A stretch of DNA of 64,000 nucleotides from Owenia fusiformis (lineage: Eukaryota > Annelida > Polychaeta > Sabellida > Oweniidae): the NCBI GenBank assembly GCA_903813345.2, contig CAIIXF020000007.1, forward strand, positions 20,383,564-20,447,563. Direction: 5' to 3'. Under the pieces are notes generated by a model. That model had not been told where the DNA came from. It was given only the letters and a program-made list of their open reading frames with translations, and made no database searches. This document shows, piece by piece, positions 20,731 through 31,686 of the stretch. How positions within the stretch are numbered: the first letter of the stretch is position 1; each line of letters begins with the position of its first letter. Position numbers and translations under genes: made by a program.

Positions 20731-23700
20731 CTAGAAAGAAAACATATACATTTTATTAGTATTTGAGTTTCTTGCTTATTGGCCCATGGGCATTTATTTG
20801 GGAGATTGGTACATGTAAAAAAACCTCTTAAGTCTTAATGTACATAATTGTATATCCAAATAATATTAATAATTTTTCATTTCATTTTACACGTAGTAGG
20901 CATAATCCCCACCACATTTTCTCTCACAAAACATGTATCAGTATCATATGTTTTAGAAAATGTACATGTTTGCAAAAATAGCTCAGAACACAACCTGATA
21001 ACAGAATCATCGATTTAATTCCTCACTTAAGTTACATAAATGGTATTGGTTAAAAGTGCAAATCTTAACTGTTTTTCGAAATAACGGTAAGGTAAGTGTA
21101 ACTAGTATTTTGGTTATCAAAGATCACGTTTTTTATGAAAAATGGCCGCCATTTGGGAAATTAGCAGCCATTCTAAAAATCTCTTCTTCAGCCTAGCTCC
21201 TTTATCCCTAGGCATCAGCATATAACATTTGAACCAAATCCGTCAACTTAGTATTTGAGTTATCAAAGATAGATTTTTATGAAAAATGGCAGCCATTTTG
21301 TAATTCAGCCGCCATCTTGAAACTTCTTTCTTGAACAAATCTACTTTGTCCCAAAGCATCATCATATAAAAATTGAACCAAATCCATTTACTGGTATTTG
21401 AGATAACAAGATCACCAAATGTTGACTCTCTGATACTTACCATCTGACATAAGTGGCTTAGGAGGGTGGATCACATCCCACCCAGCATTCTTAAACATTT
21501 CAATCTGGTGACATGGTCTTTCAGGGTTTGACAATACCATCCCTGGGCCTATGATGGTGAATGTGGCATCTATGTGCAGCGGGTTTGCGTCCTTGAAGCT
21601 TAATGTGTGGAGTCTAATTCCTTTTTTCTCCAAGTGGCGCCTCATCCACTCAATTCCCATGTAATTGGTTACCTAGAAAATGCAGTGATGTGGAATTGGC
21701 TAACAAAACCAAATTTCCATGAAAACGAGTCTGGAGGACTACATAATGAACACATAGCAAATTCTTAACCTCCATCCGTTCTCTTTATTTAATAGCCCAC
21801 TGAGGATTTGTAAGCTATGTTTTATATTTTATAAACTTAGGAAAGTGCATTCCAGGTTTCCCTTGATTTAAAATACGAAAAAGTCTGCTTTTGATATGTT
21901 TCTGTTGTCATTTTTTTATGTTTCATATTTTATATTGAGGATTAACTCAAAGTGCTATTCGTCTTTTTTATTATGATTAAGTTGTAGGTTATTAACATTT
22001 TATTGTTCCTGATCCCCTTAGAAGGGATTATTTCGCCTAATTGGTGAGGGTTTTATCCTGTCAAATGTCAAAGGGTTGAATTAAACAGAGGGATCCCCTT
22101 GCCGATGTCATTCTGGAAGAAGTTTACTAGTTTAATTCTCGACCCCTCACAGCATATGTTCATATAAATCATAGTTGGCCATTCTTTAGTGAATACCTAA
22201 TGTCTCTTATAATCCTTTTAAGTGTTATTAATCATAAAAGATTAACAACCAATGTCATTGATGCTTACATGGACTTACTTTGTGATGCTTAAAAGCTCGC
22301 ATGAGAATTATGAGAGCTGACAAAATTGTATATCATGGTTTTCTAGTCAGAGTGTCCTTTACCTTTCTCAATACACCATTTCAAATAATATAAGATTCAT
22401 AGAGGGGTACCAAAAATTGATATACAATGTGAATTAAAGTTTCACCATTTCTGAACATACACATTAGAATGTACTATCCTTACTGAATTTGTTTATCTCG
22501 TGGTATGAGGAAAGTAGTTCTATTATAAATTGTATGGGGACTTCAATGGTATACTACAGCACCATCTTTGGATAGAATACTCTCATTTGCTGGCATATAA
22601 TGCCCAGGATAACTGGGAAACATGTGATCATAACAGTGAACGGTAAAATATTTGGGATTATTTTCTGCGGATGGATGACCTTGATTGGTAGTGGTGAATT
22701 GATCAATGTACATAAATATGATGACGTTTTGGTACTTGTATTATGTAAGAGAGCAGAACTTATGATTTTCGTGGGATATTTTTTAGACATTTTTTTGACA
22801 TGGAGGTGAGATGCTTTGCTGTATTTCTCTGAAATTCTTTAAAAATATCGATGGGGCTGCGATTTGAGAAATTCTAATTCGAACTTTGTCAATTTATGAT
22901 GCATTTCAATGATACAATAAGTAAGAAGAGTTCTACCACTGGCGGATCCAGTAGCTAACAAGAGGAGTTCAAAATTTTGAGTTGGGGAAAAAAATATACC
23001 TCTCATTTCGAAGATTTTTGATATTTTCTCATGAAATTTCCACACAATGTATAGAACATACTTTCTGATTGATTCCTTAAATATCAGCATCTCTTATTTG
23101 ATTTGTCAAAAATAAGGGTTACTTTGATAACTTGTCTTTTGGGTAGGCGGGGCACTTTTTACGTCACACAATTTACCATTGTAGAAATCTATCAATATGT
23201 GCAATGAAGGGTCCCTATTTTTTATTTGTTCTTATTTAAAATACATTTGTTCTGGGGAAAAATTGATGTTCACAGTTTTCATAAACATTTCTGAAATCCT
23301 GATTATCAAAGCTGTACCAGCGGGCCAAAAAATCAACAAAGAGCTATAATGCTATGGTAAGTTGATTAAAACTTAACCATTCAGCCATACTCTAGATTTT
23401 TCCATCAGGATACCACCAGGTTACCCTGCTAATATTGTGCAGGGAACCATCACAGATAACTAGTAAAATAGATGGCAAAGCTGCCCCAAGTTCCATACTC
23501 TCCAGATGAGACAATCCTTGATTTTGCTGTTTTCACTAGGATATTTGATAGATCAACTAAGAGGTGCACTTTTTGAACAATGCAACAACTTTTGACTGCA
23601 GTCCAGATGGCCCTTCAAACAAGTTTTCCAGATGGCTTCAGAGGACTGTATCGCCAATTTGTTGAATGTCAGCAACTGTGTATTAAACATGAGGGAGGAT

Positions 23701-26700
23701 ATTTCTAAAACCTTATGGGAGAATAGTTGTGACTATTATATTAAGTAACATCATGTACATGTAGGAAGCGGAGAAGAAATGCATGTGATATACTAATAAA
23801 CTGCCTACTATTCTGCTGAATTATGTGACGTAAAAAGTGCCCCACCTACCCAAAAGTCAAGTTGCAATAGTAACCCTTATTTTTGACCAATCAAATTAGA
23901 GATGCTGGTGTTTTAAGAATCAATCAGAAAGTATTTTTTGTTCATTGTGTGAAAGTTTTATGAGAAATTATCAATTATCTTTGACATGAGAGCATTTTTC
24001 CCTGAACTTATTGAACGACCTGGTATATATAAATATTTTAGGCCCCTTCAACCAAAAATTGGGCCCACATTTTAAAATTTTAAGGCCCATTTTTGATAAT
24101 TTGGCCTAAAAAAGATTCAAAAGGCCATATTATGCCCGAAAAGTCCAATTATTTGGGGCTCTAACGAGGATCCACCAGTGATACACCTTTACATTTACTT
24201 CTGAATCACCCTGTATATTGGCAACTATATATGTGATTTAATATGTAAATGTTTTAAAATTAAGGTAGTACCATGCGATAACATTGTCACCCTTCTTTGT
24301 ACAAACCTGACTTCGTTGCACAAACACATCTCTCCCAGCTCTGATAAAGTCAGCCGCATCAAAGCAGGGCTCAAACTCTGTGGTGACAAATTGACCATTG
24401 GCAGCCAGCCTATGTCTGTCTTCAACAGACCTGATAGCGTAAACCTACAATGAGTGAAACAATCAGGAACCAGGCTATATTATTATTTGCTATTACAGTA
24501 TATGATCACTTTAATCTTGTTACATATGCATTTGATTACAGGATCTTATAAGGCAATCATGAGAATCCATAAAATCCTGAATACCTGTAATAAAGTCTCT
24601 AAAAATAAAGTTATTTTTCTTCCATGGGGTGTGATATCTAAAACGACTATTAGATCTGTTACATTTCATACATACAAGTAAAAATTTATTGTTCCTTAAT
24701 ATATAAGTTTCTTTATCTACATGAGATATGTAAAACATCTATCAGAATAGATCTGTTACGTTTCATACACAAAAATAATGAAACAACTGCTCCACAAATA
24801 GTGACTTCATAAAAATGGTGTCACTGGGCAAAGGTGCTACGTATACATATTATATGTGATATATGTATTTTGAGTAGGTACATGACCATGCACCAGTCAG
24901 CATAATTGGACACATAATTTGTGAATATTAAATCCCCACTATAAAGTTTAAACCACTTTGGCATAATTTGTAGTCTTACATGTACCTAATGTTATGTAAA
25001 ACTTTTTTTTTCATTTCAGAAAATGTTATTTGTATGACTTTTTGTTCGAAAAGTCATACAAAAAAATTAATTAAAAACCAAAGCATATCTTATCATATGC
25101 AAGACATTATGAAAAACATATTTTCAAATTTTGGGTGGGGCCTTTAAGTGATATTCTGTGAAAATTATATTAACAAAATCGATACAATACTGCACTTATA
25201 AAGTCATTTTCTAAATGGGCTGCCAAGGCAAATTATCATTTAAGACAGTGTAATATTCTTCTCAGTATTCACATATAAAATTTCAACAAAATCGCTCCAC
25301 TACTGTTGAAGTTATTGCAAAAATTGTATGTAACGGCCACACTTTTTCATGATAGCCACTATGTTTTTGAATAATTAGAATTTCAACTAAATGAATTCCC
25401 TTATTGCATTTAAAACATTAAAATTACAGTCTAGATATTGTGATAACAAATATACTGTTAAGTTGACCCAAAAATTGTGGCCATTTTCAAAATCAGCTTT
25501 TGAGCAGAACTTGGCCAATGGTTTATGGCTTGAGACATCAGTGTGTCAACCTGTAGTCTTTTAGGCTTAGGTTTTTAGGTTTAGGCAATGGTGGTTAGAA
25601 AAACTTAATCAAATACCTGATCATACAATTCATCTGCCATTTGGGGTTTTGGGGCAGTTGTCCACATTGCCCCTCCTTTAAAATATTCCTTGATTAAACT
25701 TCTGTATGCCCTGTATTCAAAAAACCTGGATCTCCAGGCCATGGGGGCTTCAATTATCTCATCTCCAATTACAAGAAGGATGTCACGTGGCATCGCAGCA
25801 TACATTCCTGCAAAAATCAAAAATTATTTCTTGAAAAAGAGAAATGATTTCATATGGTCAAATAAATTGCATCTTTTATTGTGGAAATGGAAGTGTTGCA
25901 ACATCAATATTTGATAAAATAAATCTATCATGGGGCTTTGTATATGATTTCATGTGTTTTTCTGATCCCTTTACAGCTCAAGATGTATCTTACATGTAAC
26001 TTGCAAACATGTATAACATGTCCAAATCTAAAGGTATGATGGATTGAAGGTACATGGTTAAATACCCAAAAGACTAGATGCAAATAGAAATAATGTTGAT
26101 TGACAGCATTTATTATTCAAAATTCAGTTAATGTGATATAAAAATGTGATACGGTTTCAGAAAATGTTGACCAACTTTGAAAAATTAATTTTCTTTGAAA
26201 ATGTGATTTCTAGACTGGCCTTCTAGGTTGGGGAGATTGTCCAAAGACCCCATGGTGTGAAATCAAAAAAGTCAATTTTTTTATTGGACGGATAATATAT
26301 TATTCCACCATAAATGATGAGTACAATAATGCATAAAGTGATTTAAGATATAAGATATAAATATATATACAGGGTGGTCCAAAAAATAAGAACATTTGAT
26401 AATTGAACTCTCAATTGTTATTTTTTCTCTAAACTGCACCAAAATTTTACTGGGTATTGTTCAATTACTTATTTATCTGATGTAAAGTTTATAGGTGCAA
26501 ACAACTAAATATGATTTTATAAAATGTGTATAGCAATCAACATGTTCATTAAAGTTTTGAAATAAAGAATACCTGAAAAAGTAGCTGCGAAATCGACAAG
26601 TGTATATTTAAGAAAAGGGGGTCAATAATATATATATAGTACTATATAATATATAATTTTTAGTCACCCTTCCCTTTGACATTTGTGCTTAATATATATA

Positions 26701-28565
26701 TATTAAGCACAAATGTCAAAGGGAAGGGTGACTAAAAACTTTAAGAAAAAAATAATAAAATAGAAATATAGAAAATGAAGCTACTGGACATATTTTCATT
26801 TGTATAACTATTAGACACTTCAGGGAACTATGAAAATTGATCCACTAAAACTGATGAATATTCAAGTTATCTGACCCAAATTAGCCACCTGGTGGTGAAA
26901 CTGATAACTATAGGGTGGGCCAAAAAACGCCACTTTTTTCAAGACACTATAACTTTTCTATTTTTTAACCCCACATTTTGCAGTTATATAGTGCCAGGGT
27001 TCTTAGTAATAATATAATGTAACAAGCCCTTTAACTTGAATTTTATTTGATCTAAAAGTTTGATCTAAAAGGTCCGCCACCCTCTTTGATGATAGCTTTT
27101 AGTCCTAGTTGCCTTGCTGATACAGCAGTATCGTTCAGGAAATGTTGGCTAAGCTTCTTTCAACCTGTCTTAATTGCCAGCTTTAGTTGGGCAATCTTTT
27201 AGATTGGGTGCCTTCATACCATCTCCTGGAGACCTTCCCATACCCTATACTCACTGTGGATTGCATCAGGACTATCAGGCCGTATCAGTTCAGGAACATT
27301 TTGCAAATTATGATTATTTCTCATGGTACACCACCTGTTTAAGTGAGACGCTTGTGACATATTTTATTCAAGCAAAAGTGTACAATTCATAATACATGGC
27401 TAGATAGTATCCTCAAGTTTCATTTTGTATGCAAATTATGATTTTGTATAACAAATTAAAAAAGTTATACCATTTTGAAAAAAATTGTTTCTTGGCCCAC
27501 CCTGTACATACTCACTGGGTTATTGTTATGCTCAACTTTTATTTTTGGCAGGATCATTATTAATGAATTCCATTGTTGTACCATTTTGTCCAGTGAAAAT
27601 TGAATTAACTTGATGAACTTATCTCAACAACTACGTACTGGTGAACCCATTTGTTTGGAGATATTATAAACACTGACCTGGCCAATGCTTTTTGTAATGC
27701 TTCTCCAATCTATTGGTTCCCTAAAGCTTTAATTAAATGTGATATCTTGTAATAAGCTTACCACATGATTCAAAATCTGGAGTCTGATAAACTTGTGAAA
27801 AATCCACGTAGTCGGGCCTTTTTACTTCTACCCCTTCATGTTTTAATATATTACAAAATTCTTCAATTTCTGCATTGGCTTTCTTTAGATGGGCTTCGGG
27901 AAATGATTTTCCACCATGCTTTCTGAAGAACTCCCAATGTTTTGCATGTGTGTTTGTCTGAAATAAAAATAGCAATAACAAGAGTATTAAAGGATCCCAT
28001 GGCTGTACTGTATTATAGATGTATAAAATTCACAAGAACTGAATAAATAAATTAGATGCAATGGGGAATCAGGGTTATCAAACTTTTGAAGGGGCTGTAG
28101 GAGCTGTGGTCTTAAGGATTATTGTACACTGCATTGTGAGATCCACTGAGCCTTTACTATCCTTTGGAACAGTCTCTCTCAAATGTTAGGTAAAGAGGGG
28201 GCTCTGATTAATAAGAATGGTACACTGAATAAAAAATAATGCTGCTCTAAATGCATGTATATTTGTGATCTGCTACACTTATGGAAACCTACCTTAACTT
28301 CAACAGTGAATGGGGGCACAGTTGCACCATTTACATTTCCTACTATGACCTCTTCTAATGGATCCCATTCATTCCATGACCAAACTGGTCCACGTTTCCC
28401 TGTCTCATGGCTTAAGTTGTCATCTGATTCCATATTATAATCTTCCGAAGCTACATTACTATTGTTTTTGTCCAATACTTGCTGTGAACCTGACCAAGAT
28501 GCATTTCCTCTCTTTATTTTAGGTAGTTCATTGTCCCATGATCCAGTAAGCAACTTTTTCATCAC
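20504..28565 (-). CDS. GATM: Glycine amidinotransferase (L-arginine:glycine amidinotransferase), six exons, 5' exon missing
   Basis: The enzyme moves the amidino group of arginine to glycine, giving guanidinoacetate and ornithine. This is the first step of creatine synthesis, in mitochondria in vertebrates. Coding exons are 28293-28565, 27762-27957, 25617-25807, 24307-24444, 21441-21672 and 20504-20730. Together they make 1257 nt (418 residues plus stop) with GT-AG junctions and matching phases. Conserved blocks include [63 protein letters not shown] and [10 protein letters not shown]. By alignment with the known triad, Asp249, His299 and Cys403 of this partial model are the catalytic residues, with the His-Cys spacing of 104 preserved. 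The first exon begins after a splice acceptor, so the upstream exon with start codon and mitochondrial leader is not identified. No disabling lesions are seen. Confidence 0.96.
21110..21410. repeat. Two-unit ~145-bp repeat in the last GATM intron
   Basis: Two direct units share TTTATGAAAAATGGC (about 21132 and 21276), then a CCATTTTG/CCATCTTGAAA-type stretch and CATATAAMATTTGAACCAAATCC. AAAATGGC/GCCATTTT words also occur in other repeats of the window. No function is evident. Confidence 0.7.
21441..21672 (-). CDS. GATM: GATM coding exon E with catalytic His
   Basis: The acceptor is TTTTCTAG before 21672; the donor GATG|GTAAGT after 21441 leaves one base of an Asp codon. It encodes [14 protein letters not shown], the active-site His in [10 protein letters not shown], and [18 protein letters not shown]. 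Confidence 0.96.
22936..24180. mobile_element. hAT-like inverted-repeat element in a GATM intron
   Basis: The ends CACTGGCGGATCC (22937) and GGATCCACCAGTG (ending 24180) are inverted. A second, longer inverted pair lies inside, about 23045-23175 against 23825-23955, including GGGTAGGCGGGGCACTTTTT with its near inverse. GGATCC-type ends of this form are common in invertebrate hAT-like MITEs. I found no clean 8-bp target duplication, so the class is tentative. It lies between exons D and E and has no transposase. Confidence 0.65.
24307..24444 (-). CDS. GATM: GATM coding exon D with catalytic Asp
   Basis: There are 46 codons between the acceptor CATTGTAG and the donor CAG|GTTTGT, phase 0 at both ends. 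It reads [19 protein letters not shown] then [14 protein letters not shown]. The Asp of PCFD is the triad Asp by spacing to the His in the next exon. Confidence 0.95.
24928..25060 (-). repeat. Partial TTAA-family copy in a GATM intron
   Basis: TTAA is followed by ATCCCCACTATAAAG and TTTAAACCACTTTGGC, the same end as the copies at 58852 and (inverted) 42059. The copy ends after about 130 bp. Confidence 0.65.
25617..25807 (-). CDS. GATM: GATM coding exon C
   Basis: The acceptor TTTTTGCAG completes the split Gly codon (G|GA); the donor is CAG|GTATTT at phase 0. It carries [17 protein letters not shown] and [15 protein letters not shown], among the most conserved segments of the family. Confidence 0.96.
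26657..26738. repeat. 82-bp perfect palindrome in a GATM intron
   Basis: Bases 26657-26738 are perfectly self-complementary around 26697.5, with 41-bp arms. The outer part is TTTTTAGTCACCCTTCCC and the centre is ATATATATAT. It is flanked by TATATA runs. It could extrude as a cruciform, or be a very young inverted duplication or an assembly artefact. Confidence 0.95.
26909..27506 (-). mobile_element. Decayed mariner-like element in a GATM intron
   Basis: TA-flanked inverted ends are TAGGGTGGGCCAAAAAAC (26911) and GGCCCACCCTG (ending 27504). On the minus strand about 27040-27310 there is a broken trace of a mariner transposase C-terminus: a PDSP segment followed by [11 protein letters not shown], where active copies have SPDLNP followed by a Y.VW..LQ..V run, then a KGGG-like tail. 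Stops and shifts show it is dead. A lone mariner-type end, TACAGGGTGGTCCAAAAAAT, also lies at 26370 without a partner. Confidence 0.7.
27762..27957 (-). CDS. GATM: GATM coding exon B
   Basis: The acceptor TTTTATTTCAG precedes 27957; the donor TGTG|GTAAGC follows 27762, leaving one base of a Gly codon. It encodes [15 protein letters not shown] to TPDFESCG, the first substrate-side block of the amidinotransferase fold. Confidence 0.95.
28293..28565 (-). CDS. GATM: GATM coding exon A (most upstream found)
   Basis: The acceptor is CTCTTTTTCAG (minus strand) before 28565 and the donor AAG|GTAGGT after 28293, phase 0 at both ends. It has 91 codons. The first roughly 60 residues are polar and poorly conserved, with a Met as second residue; conserved enzyme sequence begins at WNEWDPLEE. 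If translation began at that internal Met (28562), the protein would lack an obvious mitochondrial leader. Confidence 0.93.
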
Positions 28566-29045
28566 CTGAAAAAGAGGCATCATAATTTAGAACATTTGAA
28601 TACTGTATGAACAGAGTATTCACATAGTGAACAGTGTGTGAAATATCAATAACACATGCAAGGTCACCAGTTAAACAGTTGTCATGGTGATGAATGGACT
28701 TCTCACATTGGATTTGATGACTTGCCAACTTGACCCTTGCAAAAAATGACATTGAAAATGTGTTCTTTTAGCGATTTTGTTCCTTTTAGATGATTTTGGA
28801 GAAGATATTTTGCAATGTGTGAAAAGAATCTAAGCTCAAGACTCTATGTATTGTAGCTGCTTCATTCAACTCAGGTGTTGTTTCCTAAACTTTGCATTCC
28901 CGCTGCGCGGTCATGCAAAGACGTTTATGTTTCAGTGGCATCGAGTCATTGAATAAGCGATATGCATCAAGTGATAAACTGCATCAAGTGTTCAGTCGAC
29001 GACATAACAGTGTCTAGAATAAAAGTTCCATAAACATATCGACAT
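28566..29045. other. Upstream of known GATM exons
   Basis: The missing 5' exon of GATM must lie at or beyond this interval on the minus strand. An ATG at 28752 opens a leader-like frame (MSFFARVKLASHQ), but its plausible donors do not join exon A in phase. No promoter was recognised. Confidence 0.4.
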
Positions 29046-29583
29046 ACAAGTATCCTAGGCAAACAACATCCTCGGATTAATAAAAAGGACAGTTTCTCAT
29101 CTGGACTAAACCACCCTACCACTTCTCTACAAATCCCTCGTTAGACCCCACCTTGAGTATGGAAATAGTATTTGGAATCCTTATACAAATATAGACATCA
29201 TCAAAGTTGAAAAAGTACAAAGAAGAGCCACCAAGTTAGTACCAACCTATGATAGGATGAAAAACAACTAAAATTCCCCTCCCTCCAATACAGAAGAACT
29301 AGAGGTGACCTAATACAAGTATTCAAGATAGTGAATGGTTATGACAGAATCAAACTCAGTGAAATTGCACAAAAGTCAGAAAATAAGATGACGAGAGGGA
29401 ATACAGAAAAATTAAGCCATAGATATAGCAGACTCGATGTAAAGAAAAATGTATTCGGAAATAGAATCGTCAACACATGGAACAATCTTCCCCAATCTGT
29501 AATAGACACCACAGATATAAATCAATTCAAGAATGGAATTGATAAGCACCTGATGAGACAGAAATTTCTTCACCACAACTAAC
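29046..29583 (+). pseudogene. LINE C-terminal fragment (CR1/Rex1-like)
   Basis: The plus strand reads ANNILGLIKRTVSHLD, an in-frame stop, [35 protein letters not shown], then after a frameshift near 29270 YRRTRGDLIQVFKI to NVFGNRIVNTWNNLP and a stop at 29581-29583. These are the post-RT signatures of CR1-type retrotransposons. It is a 5'-truncated dead copy, followed by a poly-C run near 29611-29621. Confidence 0.85.
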
Positions 29584-30420
29584 CCATGTCCAGTGAGCAA
29601 TTAAACAACGCCCCCCCCCCCTTAACATGACATGAAAATAATACATAAAATCTATCTAAGCTTAGACCTGTGGAAGGAGGAAGATAACACTTACTTTTGG
29701 CAATGGATGGGGCGCTTCTCTTCCTCTACATCCACCTCTAAAAGCCCTGATGCACAACATTATTGTCTCTATAAAAAGAACATAGAAGAAAATGCAGCAA
29801 ACTCCTCGAGTCGAGGTCTCCAAGGCAAAAAAAATCCTGACCCTATCATGTATCTGTTGATTATCCTGTTTATAACTGATTCAAGATTGTGACACTGAAC
29901 GAACCTATCTGCCTATTTGCTATTTGTTTAGTTGTTGGTTGAGTAACATGTTTATGACGTCACAAATGATGCGAAGAATCTTTAAACTAATCAGTGAAGT
30001 CTATATTGATTGTTTGTTTAGTTGTTGATGTGGCAATACGTGTCTGACGTCACAGGTGATTGCATCATATTCCAGTAACGCCATTTTACGACATTGCATA
30101 ATTTTCAAGGAGGATTGGCTCCCAGAGTGCACCACCGATATTCTGTCCCATATATGGGTATGTCGTAATACAAAATTCGAATTCAAACAGCCGCCATTTT
30201 GTTCACTTCAACATTTAAATCGTGAATTTTGGTCTTATTTCCAAACGAAAAATTCCAAAACTCACAAGAAACGATCAAGATATTGGTTCGAATCTTTTGA
30301 ACTGTTTATTTTGAATTTATAGTCGGTTTTAATTTCAGAAAATAACGACATTTCGACGTTTTCATTGTTGGAAAATATCGAGTTTCGATCCTGGGAGCCA
30401 ATCCTCCTTGATAATTTTAT
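29584..30420. repeat. Repeat-derived interval with a 20-bp inverted pair
   Basis: CAAGGAGGATTGGCTCCCAG near 30107 is matched inverted near 30392-30411. The interior (about 30165-30375) is related to 52035-52262, sharing ATGTCGTAAT, CCGCCATTTT, GAATTTTGGTCTTATT and ATTCCAAAAC words. Two TGACGTCA sites (29956 and 30048) lie in near-duplicate stretches. No gene is seen. Confidence 0.55.
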
Positions 30421-31686
30421 AATATTTTTCAGATGCTGTCCGACAGTTGAAAAATCCATTTCTTTTCTCATTCGGCCGTATTCTTATGTTTTTTGCCCTT
30501 GTTCTATGACTTATCTACACCTCCCTCCTTTCGTCAGAGAGCTGAGTAGATTCATGTCCAATTACATTTTCTTCTGATTAATCCTCTAAATTTCAAAATG
30601 ATGGATAATTCGAAAAAATCTCATGACATGACAAGTCACTATATTTTGTAAACTTGACCATCATACTTGAGATTGTTAATTACATTTATTACATTATGTG
30701 AAACTACAAATGTTTGGAATAGTTTGTAAACTGGATTATCACATTTGAATCAGGGGGTCATTAACAGAACTTTCGCAAAGTTACGATTTCGTAATTCGTA
30801 ACTTTATGAAATTCGTAAATATTTAAAAAGTTACGAATGATTTACGAATTCATAAAGTTACGAATCGGCCATTAACAGAACACTTTCGTAAGTCATTCAT
30901 AAGTTTTATCGTTCGTAAACGAATTTCAAATTGTGACGTCATCTTATATCATTATTTAGCACAAATAAAAATATGATGTCATTTGATATCATTGCGCGCT
31001 GTGATCAAACCTGTCTCCGCGATTTCAAAGATTCCCAGCTCAGGAACATATTTGCTTATCATGTAAGAATAGGTAGATATTTTAGCTTGAAACTCAGCAT
31101 GCATATAGAGAACAATTTCCATTTGCCAACCTGTATACCTTACATACGAATTGGATGAGAAATGTGCCATTCGCAAAGTTATGAAAGGGTCTGAGGTGCT
31201 ATTAAAGTTACGAACGAAAGCATACGTGACGTCATTTTTTCGTAACTTTGCGAATCGTTCGTAACTTTACGAAAGTTCTGTTAATGCACATTTACCAAAT
31301 TCGTAAAATTAACAATTGACTTGCGAATTCGTAACTTTACGAAAGTTCTGTTAATGACCCCCTGTTTATTGATCACTTTTGGATATTTATCACCCCTTCA
31401 AAAATTTAACTATAGTTCATTCATGGATTTCATGGAATTCTGGCAAATTCTTGGAACGCTGACGTCACTTGAACAGAGGGTGAGAAGAAACTTTTCTCAA
31501 GAAAATGGCCGAGTTTCTTACTGCATTTGGATCAAATTTCAAGATTCTGCCTACTGACTAGGCGCGAATATGCACACATTTGACTTCAAAAAATAAGTCA
31601 TTTGTAGGCCAAATGATTTTATTGAGGGATTTGAACTTTTTCTAAAAATTGATTTTTTGACTGTCGGACAGCATCTGAAAAATATT
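30421..31686. mobile_element. Outer inverted-repeat pair enclosing a younger MITE
   Basis: The 27-bp arms at 30421-30447 and 31660-31686 are perfect inverted repeats (AGATGCTGTCCGACAGT core). Between them lies the complete MITE 30751-31364. The rest of the interior shows no transposase. The outer pair could be the terminal repeats of one element or two nearby copies in opposite orientation. Confidence 0.6.
30751..31364. mobile_element. MITE with CAGGGGGTCATTAACAGAAC ends and nested subterminal repeats
   Basis: The terminal repeats begin CAGGGGGTCATTAACAGAAC and match for about 37 bp with one difference. The end word CATTAACAGAA recurs just inside each arm (30890 on the left and inverted near 31276 on the right). 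Many GTTACGAA/TTCGTAAC units fill the subterminal parts. No frame is credible and the target duplication is unclear. Confidence 0.85.

Noticed and set aside
22936-24180. CACTA assignment for the CACTGG-ended element
   Set aside because: No 2-3 bp duplication fits, and the GGATCC-type end is more usual in hAT-like MITEs.
28528-28752. Candidate first exon of GATM (leader-like MSFFARVK start)
   Set aside because: The plausible donors give phase 1, while exon A needs phase 0, and the only phase-0 option leaves six codons.
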